Positions 11,218 through 23,215 of a stretch of 64,000 nt of DNA are shown piece after piece. The translations under genes were made by a program, and so were the position numbers. The notes beneath the pieces were generated by a model that was not told the origin of the DNA, made no database searches, and worked only from the letters and a program-made list of their open reading frames with translations. Origin of the DNA: Engraulis encrasicolus (lineage: Eukaryota; Chordata; Actinopteri; Clupeiformes; Engraulidae); assembly GCF_034702125.1 (NCBI RefSeq), contig NC_085857.1:58437567-58501566 (forward strand), given 5' to 3'. Every line of letters begins with the position of its first letter. Positions within the stretch are counted from its first letter, which is position 1.

Positions 11218-11795
11218 TTAATGTTTGTCATGTCTTGTCTACACGGGAGGCAGTGAAAAGTGACATTTTGAATCCTTCATATGGATTCCTTGCTTTTTAC
11301 CATTGATCATCACTGTCAAAATAAAATAAATAAATATATTTTAAAACATGCACATACAAAACATGTATATTAATGTATAAAATAATCATGATTGAAAAAA
11401 AAAACCTAAAATGCACACAAAGAAAAGGTTAGCAGTATTTAGCCTAACCGCTAGGCCAAATTTGTCTAATATTACAGTACCATACAGTTGTAAATTGATT
11501 TTTTAACAGCAAACTGCACTAATAACCATATACATATCAAGGACATAGTCTAATTACAACATTACAAGGTTGAAACATGCATCAAACACCACTATTCCTG
11601 GTCATTTCAATGCAATTTTAAGGCCAGAGTCAATTTAAGGGCCCTGTGGCGGCCATCTTGAAAATGAGGCCTTTCCTGAAGTCAGATTTTGGCAGATTTT
11701 TAGTATGTTGTTAAGTACATCTGATAGTACTGTAAACCACTGAGAAACCTTTTGTTAGAATTTTTTTGGGGTTAAGTCATAACTGCACCTGCCTA
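11218..11795 (-). repeat. Repeat family R1, copy in minus orientation
   Basis: This is the reverse-complement match of 5,835-6,283 joined to 8,108-8,215. It carries CCGCTAGGCCAAATTTGTC, CACTATTCCTGGTCATTTC, GGCCATCTTGAAAATGAGG and ACCTTTTGTTAGAATTTTTTTGG. The copy is uninterrupted and so defines the insertion site of the nested element 6,284-8,107. Confidence 0.65.
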
Positions 11796-11816
11796 CCTGC
11801 AAACTGCACAGTTTAA

Positions 11817-13393
11817 GGGCGTATTCACACCTACCACGTTTGGTCCGGACCAAAGGACCAAACGGACCAGATTTTCGTTGGTTCGGACCTTTTGGGATAG
11901 TCTGAATACAAACCAGCGAATCCTGGTCCGGACCAAACAAGCGGACCGAGACCGAGCTGAAAGGTCGGACTCGGTCCGGATCAAACTACCCTGGTGCGGA
12001 CCTTTTGGAGGTGTGAAAGCAGACCGGACCTAATCCCAGACTTTTTGCTTTTTTGTACCTCGGGAGCTTCCGTCGTTTTTCGAGATTCATGGGAAACAGA
12101 GTGTAAACAAAGCGACTCAAAAACTTGTCATGTCCATGTCTTTGGTGTAAATTCGACAGAGTGGTTTGTTTGCAACAATATTAATATTAATAAAATAATA
12201 GCCTAAACTATCGCAATCGTGGGCGTAGGCTACATTATTGTAGGCTACGGTCATTCATATTTTCAATGAGGATGGCTAGTGGAGCACAGCAAGGAAAAAG
12301 AGACTGTGTTGATTTACCTATCACAGCATTTTAAATGTCGATTGGGGCAAATCCGAAAAGCATCTAGGCTACTGAAGAAACGGAAAACACTGTAGTCCGC
12401 ACAGTATGGATTCTGGCACTTATCCCCCTGGCTTGCTAGCTGTGCGTTGGATGGATGTAGGCTAGTGGAATAGCCTAGGCTACTTGAAGAAGTTGTGATG
12501 AAGACAACGAAGGTAATTCATTAATTTACCCGCTGTGGTGGCATGTTGGCAAGTTTGTATGATCCAAACGCTATGCCCGTGCTCATCGTGTTACTTTTTT
12601 CTTGATGGAGTGCGTGAAATATTGCTGCAAATGGTAGCCAATATTCCAATACAAACGTATCCAAATGGCAGTGGAGCGCACTGTTTATTTTCGAGAAGAA
12701 AGCATGGCGTGGTGCTTGGAATAAGCTCGCCAATGTTTCACATTGAGCCTGTTTTGCGTCGTTCCCAGACATCCCAAGTGTAAAACACTGATTGCAGGGA
12801 GGTGGTTATCCTAATATTGATGACTAAACCAGCCAGCACGCTCTTTGTCAAGCAATGGGTGAAAACTCGCTCTTGAACAATCTGGCTTTGAACAGCCAAG
12901 TGAGACTCTCTCTCTCTCTCTCTCTTGCCTGTCTGCGTAATGTAACCGAGGCCATTCCATGTACGATGCAATAGTTATCTCGCCCGCACGCTATATAAAG
13001 TGACAGTATAAAAAAAGAAAGAAAGAAAGAAACGGGGATAACATGTAGGCTATCCCAACTCGCGGCACCAGGGAGCAATTATCAATTGGCTATCAGGATC
13101 ATGTCATGAACTTCAGATAGTCTGCGCTATATTTCGTGTGAGCGCTATGCCATGCATGCCGTGAAAGTTTATTTTACATGCCGCTGAGCTCTTTGGATAC
13201 TTGTAGGCCTATTTGGACATAGCCTTAACTTGTTGCGCGTGTCGTTTCTGACCAATAGCTGAACGACCTCAGGGCGCGTGGCTTTGTTGTCGATTTTGGT
13301 CCGCTTACTGAAATGTACACAGTCTGAAATTTTTAAAATTAGGTTTGCACCAAACAAAGTGAACTATCGGACTTACCTGGTCTGAATACGCCC
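11817..13393. mobile_element. Harbinger-like non-autonomous transposon with TAA target duplication
   Basis: The ends are GGGCGTATTCACACC and the inverted GGTCTGAATACGCCC, flanked on both sides by TAA (11,814-11,816 and 13,394-13,396). A 3-bp TWA duplication is typical of PIF/Harbinger elements. The left subterminal region is packed with GGTCCGGACC palindromes, and the right end has GGTCCGCTTACTG. No transposase frame is readable over about 1.58 kb. Confidence 0.65.
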
Positions 13394-13396
13394 TAA

Positions 13397-14063
13397 GAGA
13401 TGTACTACTATGAACAATTAGCAGCCATGGGCAGTTCTACCCATTTCCCGGCCTTAGACGCATATTGGGTACATTTTTGCAGGTACTTACCATGAAGTGG
13501 CTGACTGCTGGGGGGCCCCTATGAAGGGGAGTTTTGATGGTCCCTTCCATATTGGTAAAACTGACTCTGAGTTAAAGGTGCCCAGAGTAGGTATTACAAT
13601 GCTGCTCATTGCAAATGTGCGGCCTATTGACATTGATTTTTCATGACTATTTGCTAAGAAAAAACCCAATATTTAATACATACAGTTTAATACTAGTAGT
13701 ATGACCAAAGTACAGTGAGTTTTGCAGCGGAAAAAATCTACTCTTGGAAATACCTCAATGCATCTTAGCCGTGGAGAGATAGCATCATTAAAGTAAACCA
13801 TGCCAAGGCTGAATATTTAGATATAGTTTTTTTTATCAGATGTGAAGTTTGAGTGTGGGAGTTAAAACCAACTGTTTGGATGAGTCATTCATTCTCCCTC
13901 TGTGTTGGTCTGCTGTTGTCTTATTGACAGTTGAAAGGTCATGGCCTTTGCACCATCACAGAAAAAAAGGAATGTTCTCTCTTTTGTGACGTAACAGAAC
14001 AATATTCTCTCCTTTGGCATAGCAGAAGAATATCCTGTCCTTTGTGACAGTCATGTCCCTGTC
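13397..14063. other. Unassigned stretch with repeat words at its right end
   Basis: I see no gene. From about 13,955 the TTTGTGACGTAACAG and TTTGTGACAGTCATG words echo the repeats at 5,640-5,790. Confidence 0.4.
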
Positions 14064-14076
14064 ATGGCCTTACCTC

Positions 14077-14081
14077 TACAC

Positions 14082-14161
<80 letters not shown>

Positions 14162-14285
14162 CGTCACATCTCATATATGCCTCTTAATCCTGCGGCCTGA
14201 TACTTTTATCACCAATTTAAATACACAGAATGAAACACATGCGCGCACAGACACACACGTGCACGCACGCACATACACACACATT
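14077..14285. repeat. (CA)n microsatellite with interruptions
   Basis: A long CA run interrupted by CG units covers 14,077-14,160, and a second degenerate CA/CG patch lies at 14,240-14,284. Confidence 0.95.
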
Positions 14286-14318
14286 CCAACATCTCCCGAT
14301 CGGCTCTCTTTGATACTC

Positions 14319-14621
14319 AGGTGCTGTTTATACATACCCGGGTATTTTGATATACGAAGACCTTCCCCTTCGGTTGTGCCTTTCGTTCACAAACAAATGA
14401 AGGTTTTCCTTCTACGAAGCTCCAAAAAAACTCCGGTTAGCGTTTGCTTATAAACAGAGATAAATGGAGACTTCTACTTAGGCGCACAGGCTTAACGTAT
14501 TTATGAGAGCTCTCAACAGCATATTTATGCGTATTTGCCTTTGATATGAACGAAAATATTTTGCTAAGCGTAGAGAAGAAAAATGTTTATCAAAATACCC
14601 AGGTATGTATAAAAAGCACCT
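14319..14621. mobile_element. MITE with 34-bp terminal inverted repeats
   Basis: The left end AGGTGCTGTTTATACATACC and GGGTATTTTGATA are matched in inverted order by the right end, with three or four differences. It is about 303 bp long with no coding potential. The target duplication is unclear, so I give no superfamily. Confidence 0.7.
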
Positions 14622-14849
14622 CAATCTTGCTCCAATACACATCCTACACCTACAGTCAATAGAGCACACATCTATTTTAGAATGGTGCCCTGACCATGTG
14701 CGAGCAAAAGGTGTGATTAACATCAGGCAAAATAATATCGACAGTCAGAATTAACTGAAAAATGAGACTGAAAAATAAGGCGAGCCATTGAAATATTGAA
14801 GAGTGTTTGGCACCATCTTTATTTTCTTTGTTAATTCACTTATGATATA
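14622..14849. other. Unassigned short stretch
   Basis: Nothing recognisable on either strand. Confidence 0.4.
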
Positions 14850-15690
14850 CACTCACCGGCCACTTCATTAGGAACGCCTGCTGCCACTGTTCATCGAGGC
14901 GAATTTCTGATCAGCCAATCATATGGTGGCAACTCGATACATTTATCCACGTGGTCCAGATGATCTGATGCAGTTCAAACAGAGCATCATGAAGGGGAAG
15001 AAGGGCTATTCAAATGACTTTGAACATGGCATGGTAGCCTGATAAACCAGACTAAAATTGCCGTCCAGCGGGTGGCGCTGGTTCACCAGGCTAATGGCAT
15101 GGCTGTTGTTGCCGATAGGGCTTGATTTGAGTATTTCAGAAAAGACTGATCTACTGGGATATTCACACACAACCATCTCTTAGGTTTACAAAGAATGATC
15201 CAAAACAGAAAAAAAATACAGTCAGTGGCGGTTCTGTGAGCAAAAAATGCCTTGTTAAGGGCAGCGGTCAGAGGAGAATGGCCAGACAGGTTTGAGCTGA
15301 TACAAATTCAACATTATGTCAAATAACCACTCATTACAACTGAGGTATGCATAAGAGAATCTCTGATTACACAGCACATCAAATCTTGAGGCAAATGGGC
15401 TGCGGCAGCAGAAAACCACATTTGGTCCCACTCCTGTCAACTAAGACCAGGAAAATAAGGCAACAATTTACACAGGCTCACCATAAACGACACTAGAAGA
15501 TCGGAAAAATGTTGCCTGAGGAGTCTTGATATCTACTGCAACACTCCGGTGGAATGGTCAGAATTTGTCGTCAACAACATGAAAACATGGATCAACCCTG
15601 CCTTATATCAACGCTCCAGGCTGAAGATATAATGGCATAAGGATATTTTCTTAGCACAATTGAGCCAATTAGTACCAATTTATCTTTGCT
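14850..15690 (+). pseudogene. Decayed Tc1-like transposase and left end
   Basis: The left end CACTCACCGGCCACTTCATT follows a TA. Downstream, broken frames read DLLGYSHTTIS, GQRSEENGQTGLS and, in another frame, GQRRMARQV, ITTHYN and GCGSRKPHLVPLLS. These are the helix-turn-helix and linker segments of a Tc1-family transposase known in fish. Stops and frameshifts abound, the DDE catalytic part is missing and no right terminus was found, so this is a truncated relic. Confidence 0.65.
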
Positions 15691-16036
15691 GGCAAAGGGG
15701 GTTATAAACCCAGTAATAGTGGCAGTAAATATAAATAAATATAATTACAATACATATATAATATGCATACTGTGTTATTGGTATGTGTCTTCCTGAAATT
15801 GGAATTGTTGTTGTTGATGATGATGATGATGATGGTGATGGTGATGATGAAGTGGGCAGCAACTTAGCAAAAGCGAGACTTATTTCTTCTTAGCTGATGA
15901 AATGAGGTAGGAAAATGTAGTTTTAGTTTTTCTAGGGTTTTTACAAAATCTTTTTTACAACCTAAAAATAGCATGCACCTTTGTCACTCAAGACTCTAGT
16001 CCTATTGGCATCCTTGCATTTCCTGTACACATCAAC

Positions 16037-16038
<2 letters not shown>
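15691..16038. other. Unassigned stretch with short GAT repeat
   Basis: It contains a degenerate (GAT)n/(GGTGAT)n patch at about 15,816-15,850. Otherwise nothing is recognised. Confidence 0.45.
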
Positions 16039-16118
<80 letters not shown>

Positions 16119-16179
16119 CTGTGTGCGCGTGTGCGCGTGTGTGCATGTGTGTGTGTGTGTGTGTGCCTGTGTGTGTGTG

Positions 16180-16263
<84 letters not shown>
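16039..16263. repeat. (TG)n microsatellite, interrupted
   Basis: About 225 bp, with TGCGCG, TGCATG and TGCCTG interruptions at about 16,118-16,182. Long VCVC frames here are not genes. Confidence 0.97.
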
Positions 16264-16264
<1 letters not shown>

Positions 16265-16345
16265 CCTCCTCCTGTTGTTTCTGGTATAAATCCTGTCCTA
16301 TGGCTCCCCCTATAGTCTGAAGAGTGTCATGACCTTTGCCTCAGC

Positions 16346-18310
16346 ACCAGTGTTGGGCAAGTTACTCAAAAACTGTAATTCAGTACTGATTACATAGTAC
16401 TACTGTCTATTCAAAAATAATCCCATACATTACAATAATACTCAATTAAAATTTTAAGGCATTACACTTCTTTTGTTTCCTGGTTACCACCAGACCTAAT
16501 CACAAGTGAGATGTCTTTCAGATCGAAACGATTGTGTAGAACTGAAGGCAGTATAGGAGTTCCCAGGCTACTACTTTTGCATTTCTTTAGTTACTTTCGC
16601 AAAAATAACTGTAGGCCTAAATATGGATCTGGCGATTTACAGTGAAAATCAAGCTCATGAGTCATTACTTTTTCACCTCCCCTCCATGAGGTGTTTTGGC
16701 AGCATGCAGATAAAATCTACCAGGAATAGCTTCTTTCTGACCCAATACAGTGAACACCACTAAAATCAAGGTCACAGTGCATTGTAACTATATTTAGCAT
16801 TGTAACTAAGTAGATATTACAGATTTTGTCCTGTAATGCCTTACAACACATTACAGTAATTAATTGCTTTTGTAATGCATTACTCCCAACCAGTGCGGGG
16901 AGTAACAGCGTTAGAGTATAACAGCGTTACTAATGGAGCCTCATTTTGAGTAATGTTACTGAATTACTTTATCCATAACTGTAACACCGTTTGCCGTTAC
17001 TCAGGAGGTAACGTTGCACACCACTATTTTATGAATTGCAGCGCCAGTGTGCACTGGCAGCTGACAAAATCAAGGAGCAAATGGCAATGCCGCATAAATC
17101 TGTACCAAGCCGCCTTTTAATATGCTCACATTCACCCTTTGCATGCATGAGAACAAAATAGCTGAACGTGATTTGCTAAAAAGTGTTGAGTGGGCGGAGT
17201 CTCGGCTATCTTGCTCCCATGCACGTAAACACAAGTCATTCTGCACACAGAGCAGGGAGCGCATAATGTAGCCTATAGAAGATACAATGGCAGTAAAGCC
17301 GCGAGGTTGCATGTTCCAACGGTATATACCGGAATCATTTTGTGCTAGTTGCAGTCAAATGCAATTATGTTTATATCCAAAGTGTACAGTGCATTGGAAG
17401 TTATGTCCGTAACGAGTGACTCAAATTTCACTAAGCACCTCTCAACTTCGCATGGTGGCACACCCCCGTGCAGCTAGTAGGCCTAGTTTCAGCTTTATCG
17501 AAGAGGGAGACAGAGGCAAGCCAAACCTGATTTCTCAGGACACGAGTGAGCTCAACAAAACAATCGCCAGGTATGTGGTTGAAAACATGTCTCCCCTATC
17601 CACTGTGGGGTCGGAGTTGTTAAAGGGACACTGTGTGAGATTTTTAGTTGTTTATTTCCAGAATTCATGCTGCCCATTCACTAATGTTACCTTTTTCATG
17701 AATACTTACCACCACCATCAAATTCTAAGTATTCATTATGACTGGACTGCACTTTTCATACATGAAAAGGGGGATCTTATCCATGGTTCGCCATTTTGAA
17801 TTTCCAAAAATATAATTTTTTAGCTGCAAAAATGACTCTACTTGGACCATACTAGGAAATATTTATTTATTACTTAGTGAACTTTCATGTAAAGATCACA
17901 TTTGGCAATAGACAGCCCAGTTTCAATGAGCAGCATAGTTGCAGTACCTCTTTTGACCAATTCCTGCACAGTGTAGGCCTACCTTTAAGGGCTCTTGTTG
18001 CAAAAAAATCCTTCTCGTGGAAGAGAAATGAGCACATCCCTAAATACGTTGTGGAGAACTGGATTAACATTCATCACTGATAATAGGCCTAGGTCATATA
18101 GATATTTGATCTTAAGTAAAAATAACATCACAGCCAAAATAACATCACAGAACAAGAAACCCCAATTTAACTGTTCTTTCGTTTCTTTGCCATTTTAAGG
18201 AAAAAAAAAAAGTAACGCAAAAAAATAATTTTCCTGGTAACTAGTTACTTTTATGGTGAAGTAACGCAGTTACTAATGCAATTACTTTTTGAATTGCAAG
18301 TAATTATATT
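16346..18310. mobile_element. hAT-like repeats with GTTGGGCAAGTTACT / GTAACG ends, nested
   Basis: AGTGTTGGGCAAGTTACTC at 16,350, GTAATGCATTACTCCC and GCGGGGAGTAACAGCGTTA at 16,870-16,910, and AAGTAACGCAGTTACTAATG at 18,260 are hallmarks of the abundant GTAACG-type hAT repeats of fish. At least two relics are stacked, interrupted by the TTAA-flanked element at 17,624. No transposase frame survives. Confidence 0.5.
17624..17984. mobile_element. TTAA-flanked non-autonomous element
   Basis: TTAA (17,620-17,623 and 17,985-17,988) flanks a 361-bp element starting AGGGACACTGTGTGAGA and ending TGCACAGTGTAGGCCTACCT. The ends are short imperfect inverted repeats (CACTGTG/CACAGTG). A TTAA duplication is typical of piggyBac and some Kolobok elements. 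There is no coding capacity. Confidence 0.65.
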
Positions 18311-19223
18311 ATATTATAAATAAAACTCAGGGAGACTTAGCCTACAGATAGAATATTTATTGCTCTTTCGGGAAAATTGTTCTCTACAGTGTGTCTGATA
18401 CAGTTACAAAAACACACAATGAACAAACACAATATCCACCCCACCTCATCCCTCTCTAGGACAACAAGATAATATGCACCCCACCCCAGCGACAACATGT
18501 GACAATATTGACAATATGTTTTAAGAAAAAACAAAAACAAAACAAATTAAATACAGTACAATGCTAAAATATTGTTATTCACAACCAAAGTGCCACATGT
18601 TACTCAAGTACAATCTTACAGTTGGATACTTGTTTAACAGGGTGGGTATAAATAGTCTGTGGGATCTTTTGGTCTGGAATGATGGCAGCCTGAACTTCCT
18701 AGTCAGTGGATATAAATGACATGTGGACTGTATTTCTCGGGAATGAAGGCCACCTGAACATCCTGCCTGAAGGCATAGCAAGAACACATGTGCACGATAC
18801 ATCCTAGTATGAGCCTTCTTTACCACCCTTGTTTCACATTAAAGGGGCGCAATAACAGGGTATGTAGAATAGTGGTGGTGTCCACTATACAGGAGTGCAG
18901 TAACACAGTATGTAAAATGGTGGTGGTGTCTACAATAGTGATGAGTTCAGAAACACATGATGAGTAAACTGTATGCAATTCAGCAGATGAACAGTTTGAT
19001 CAGACCCCAGATATGATTTACATATAAAAGTATACATTATTTCAGACCCCAGACATGATTTAGACATATAACTCACACATATAACTTTATCACAAATAGT
19101 TAATAATACATTAGGTTAATAACAACCAATAATTGTAACTGTACATATTTTGTAAATGTTTTCACACCAAGTCTTCCTGAAGTGGACCTAAAAGTCCTCC
19201 GTTCTGTGTTTGTTCACATAATA
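18311..19223. other. Unassigned stretch, possibly LINE 3' region
   Basis: No coding frame is recognised. Two near-repeats, TGGTGGTGTCCACTATAC near 18,875 and TGGTGGTGTCTACAATAG near 18,920, and paired CAGACCCCAGAYATGATTTA words near 19,000 and 19,045 show local duplications. Confidence 0.4.
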
Positions 19224-20343
19224 CAGCTCCAGGCCACTTTATTAGAATAGCATGAAAAAGTTGATTTATTTCCATAATTCCATCAATAATGTTAAACTGT
19301 CATGGGTTATATATTCATGGCCCAGTTTTTTTTTAAACTATTCCAATCATTAAATTGTTTATTTTTACATATTTTGGTCTTCCAGCTTAAAAAAAAAAAA
19401 CATGAATTGGGGAATTCGCATCATTAGAATATTGTAATAAAATCACAATTTTCTTCATCAAAAATCGTTTCACATCAGTGCACATCAAATCATTTGAAAT
19501 CTGGTACTTTCTACATAACATGCAAAGTTCAATACTTGGTTAGGACTCTCTCTGTCTTAATATTATTAATAATAACCAAGCCATGATGCGTTTAACATTG
19601 AAGTCAATGGCAGAAACAGTGCATGGGAGTAATGGAAGGCCAGATATCCTTGATGCTTTGCCGTCAGCTGTTTTTGTATAGCTGACCTGGTGTCCCACAC
19701 TTCACTCTTCAATATCCCCTGTAGATTTCCATGCCACGTTTTGTCGCTAACTCACCGGTTTAATTCTAAATCACCAGAAATGAAACCCCATCGAAAATGA
19801 ATGGGGTTTTATTTCTGGTGAGTTAGAATTAAACTGGTGAGTTAACACCAAAACGTAGCATGGATATCTACGGGTATATTGAAGAGTGAAGTGTGGGACA
19901 CCAGGTCAACAAACAAGAACAGCTGACGGCAAAGCATCAAGGATATCTGGCCTTCATTACTCCCATGCACTGTTTCTGACATTGACTTCAATGTTAAACG
20001 CATCATGGCCGTTATTAAGACAGAGAGAGTCCTAACCAAGTATTGAACATTGCATGTTATGTAGAAAGTACCAAATTTCAACTGATTTGATGTGCACTGA
20101 TGTGAAACGAATTTTGATGAAGAAAATTGTGATTTTATTACAATATTCTAATAATGCGAATTTCCCAATTCATGGGTTTTTTGAGCTGGAAGGCCAAATT
20201 ATGTAAAAAGAAAAACTTGAATGATTGGAATAGTTAAACAACTGGGCCATGCATCTACAATCCATGACAGTTTAACATTATTGATGGAATAATGGAAATA
20301 ATTCAACTTTTACATGATATTCTAATAAAGTGGCCTGGAGCTG
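19224..20343. mobile_element. 1.1-kb fold-back element, almost entirely palindromic
   Basis: The ends are CAGCTCCAGGCCACTTTATT and its inverse, flanked by TA on both sides (19,222-19,223 and 20,344-20,345) as in Tc1/mariner insertions. The two arms of roughly 550 bp match nearly throughout, for example GGACTCTCTCTGTCTTAAT against its inverse, and TTTAACATTGAAGTCAATG against its inverse. They meet at about 19,785-19,805 around CCCATCGAAAATGAATGGGG. There is no coding potential. Confidence 0.85.
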
Positions 20344-20345
20344 TA

Positions 20346-21400
<1,055 letters not shown>

Positions 21401-21459
21401 TCATTGTCGGGTCAGAGAGCCAACCGGATCAGGATGTTGGTCATGCCTCTGAAGAGCAC
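21401..21459 (-). CDS. Candidate last exon: short cytoplasmic tail of the SEA-like membrane protein
   Basis: This is inferred from the transmembrane exon upstream, which leaves one base (A) of a codon. A minus-strand acceptor GTGTGGGTAG followed by GT completes Ser and opens a hydrophilic frame ALQRHDQHPDPVGSLTRQ that then stops. A better-looking acceptor, with a pyrimidine tract CCCTCTCTTTTTTTTACAG, lies 5' of it near 21,540. Using that one would give a stop after a single Arg. Both give a very short tail, and I cannot choose between them from sequence alone. No signalling motif is visible. Confidence 0.3.
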
Positions 21460-21574
21460 CTACCCACACCGCAACACTTACACCTACACACAACTACGCA
21501 CGCACGCGCGCGCACACACACACTCTAACATGCTCACCCTGTAAAAAAAAGAGAGGGAAAAGTTATGCTCATAG

Positions 21575-21576
<2 letters not shown>

Positions 21577-21656
<80 letters not shown>

Positions 21657-21691
21657 TCTTACTGATAATGTGTCCTTTGTTGTGAGAGAGC

Positions 21692-21777
<86 letters not shown>

Positions 21778-21845
21778 CTGTGTGTTTTTGCTAGTCTGTG
21801 TGTGTGTGTATTCTTACTGGTAAGGTATCATTTGCCGTGAGCGAA

Positions 21846-21937
<92 letters not shown>

Positions 21938-21943
21938 TCTTAC
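21577..21943 (-). repeat. Three-fold tandem duplication: exon end + splice donor + microsatellite
   Basis: On the minus strand the end of the transmembrane exon and its donor (AAAGGATACCTTAGCAGTAAG) is repeated twice more: AAATGATACCTTACCAGTAAG at about 21,813-21,833 and AAAGGACACATTATCAGTAAG at about 21,658-21,678. Each is followed by AATACACAC and a long (CA)n tract (plus-strand TG at 21,848-21,934, 21,696-21,776 and 21,577-21,653). Similarity starts about 12 bases further 5' (CGCCCACAAG, CGCTCACGGC, CTCTCACAAC). The downstream units keep an intact GTAAG donor. Confidence 0.85.
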
Positions 21944-22075
21944 TGCTAAGGTATCCTTTCTTGTGGGCGATGATGAGCCCAATCCCAATGATCACAATGA
22001 GGAGGACACCACAACCAACTCCTACGCCAACCCCAACTCCCACTCCAACTGCTATTCCAATGATAGCATCGGTAT
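21944..22075 (-). CDS. Exon: transmembrane segment of the SEA-like membrane protein
   Basis: This 132-nt exon lies between an acceptor TGTGTATCAG and a donor GTAAGAATA. It encodes TDAIIGIAVG, a run of alternating Gly-Val, then CGVLLIVIIGIGLIIAH followed by KKGYLS. That is a single membrane-spanning helix of about 30 residues followed by the basic stop-transfer residues HKK, so the C terminus should be cytoplasmic. The entry phase (two bases complete a codon) fits the one-base overhang of the exon at 26,482, giving RSE-D-TDAIIG across the junction. It is flanked in the RNA by (UG)n upstream and (CA)n downstream. The length is a multiple of three, so skipping it would preserve the frame and give a secreted form. 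The Gly/Val run is itself repetitive and may vary in length. Confidence 0.7.
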
Positions 22076-22078
22076 CTG

Positions 22079-22080
<2 letters not shown>

Positions 22081-22166
<86 letters not shown>
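22081..22166. repeat. (CA)n microsatellite abutting the transmembrane-exon acceptor
   Basis: About 43 CA units on the plus strand form (UG)n in the minus-strand transcript, ending about 5 bases before the acceptor AG. Confidence 0.97.
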
Positions 22167-22176
<10 letters not shown>

Positions 22177-23094
22177 TAATACTTTTATTTGGATCTCATC
22201 AGAAAGACAGCATTGCAGACATTGGCGCAAGTTTGAATTCAAAAGTGCTGGGGACAATTAGCATAAACCTGAGTAAGGTTTGAAAAGAGCTGGGTACAAG
22301 CCAGGCCGATTACTTCCGATTTGAGGTTTCATGATAAATAATATGCATTTCATATAAGGCATATTTATGTGATATTGTGCCCAAATTAAACATTAAAAAG
22401 CCATCTGCACTGTCTTGTTTATTCCTGATACCCTGCATTGAAGTCATCTTTATCATAAATATTATCAATGCAACAATGCCCACTGTACACAGTGGTCTTG
22501 ATATCAGCACTTTTTCTACATGATTTTTTCACAGTTCAATGTAATTCCATTGATATCGCTTACAATCTGAAACATATTCCCCCTTCTGGTTTTCCAGATC
22601 ACAAATCGCACCCTGATTATAACCATTGCATTACTCTGGTTATACAGTAGCCTACTACTTTTCATTACATGTAATGATGTAGAGATCTAGAGCTAATATA
22701 ATGCTTCTCCCAGTAGGCCTAATGGATCCACACCGTGACCTAGTGCACCGGACCCTGTTGAGATGCAGCCACCTCAACTTCATGAAGAAACGGCAAGATG
22801 TGAGTTAACAGAGCATATGCTATACCTGCTAAGTGTGAGATTACACTAGTAATGCTCTTGTAGCCTATGTGCCTACCCATGTTTCATGTTCAAGCCATAT
22901 GTGGACCAACTGTTAGATATTTAAAATGATCATTGTGGGCTAAATAAATTATACAAAGAGTCAAGGTTTGACATCCCTGCTCCATGAGAAAGGCCTATAC
23001 TTCGCACAACCTGGAGTGAATGCCTACTGTGTCTTTTGTTTCCTGCTAATAAACACAACATTCTTTTGCAACTTTACCTGTCATTTCAGTCAGA
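22167..23094. other. Unassigned, presumed intron of the SEA-like gene
   Basis: No exon, repeat end or RNA gene is recognised on either strand. By position it is the intron between the 26.5-kb and 22.0-kb exons. Confidence 0.35.
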
Positions 23095-23215
23095 TGACTA
23101 CACCGTTTCAGATCTACTCGTCTCGCTCACCTGTCCACCTGGATGAAGGATCACACTCTGCAGCTGAACATGTCCAAAACCAAGCTCCCAATCAAATTGT
23201 TCTAGGTTAATCTCT
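23095..23215 (+). pseudogene. Short Rex1/CR1-like LINE reverse-transcriptase fragment
   Basis: The plus strand reads LAHLSTWMKDHTLQLNMSKT at about 23,126-23,185. This is the segment just downstream of the catalytic FADD box in fish LINE reverse transcriptases (usual form I-WM-HLLNKTELL). Only about 40 codons remain and the frame soon breaks, so it is a dead fragment. Confidence 0.6.

Noticed and set aside
16264..16320. Possible minus-strand exon (GAIGQDLYQKQQEEV) next to the TG tract
   Set aside because: The putative donor GTCACA is weak and nothing connects it to the gene model; it lies 5 kb past the likely end of that gene.
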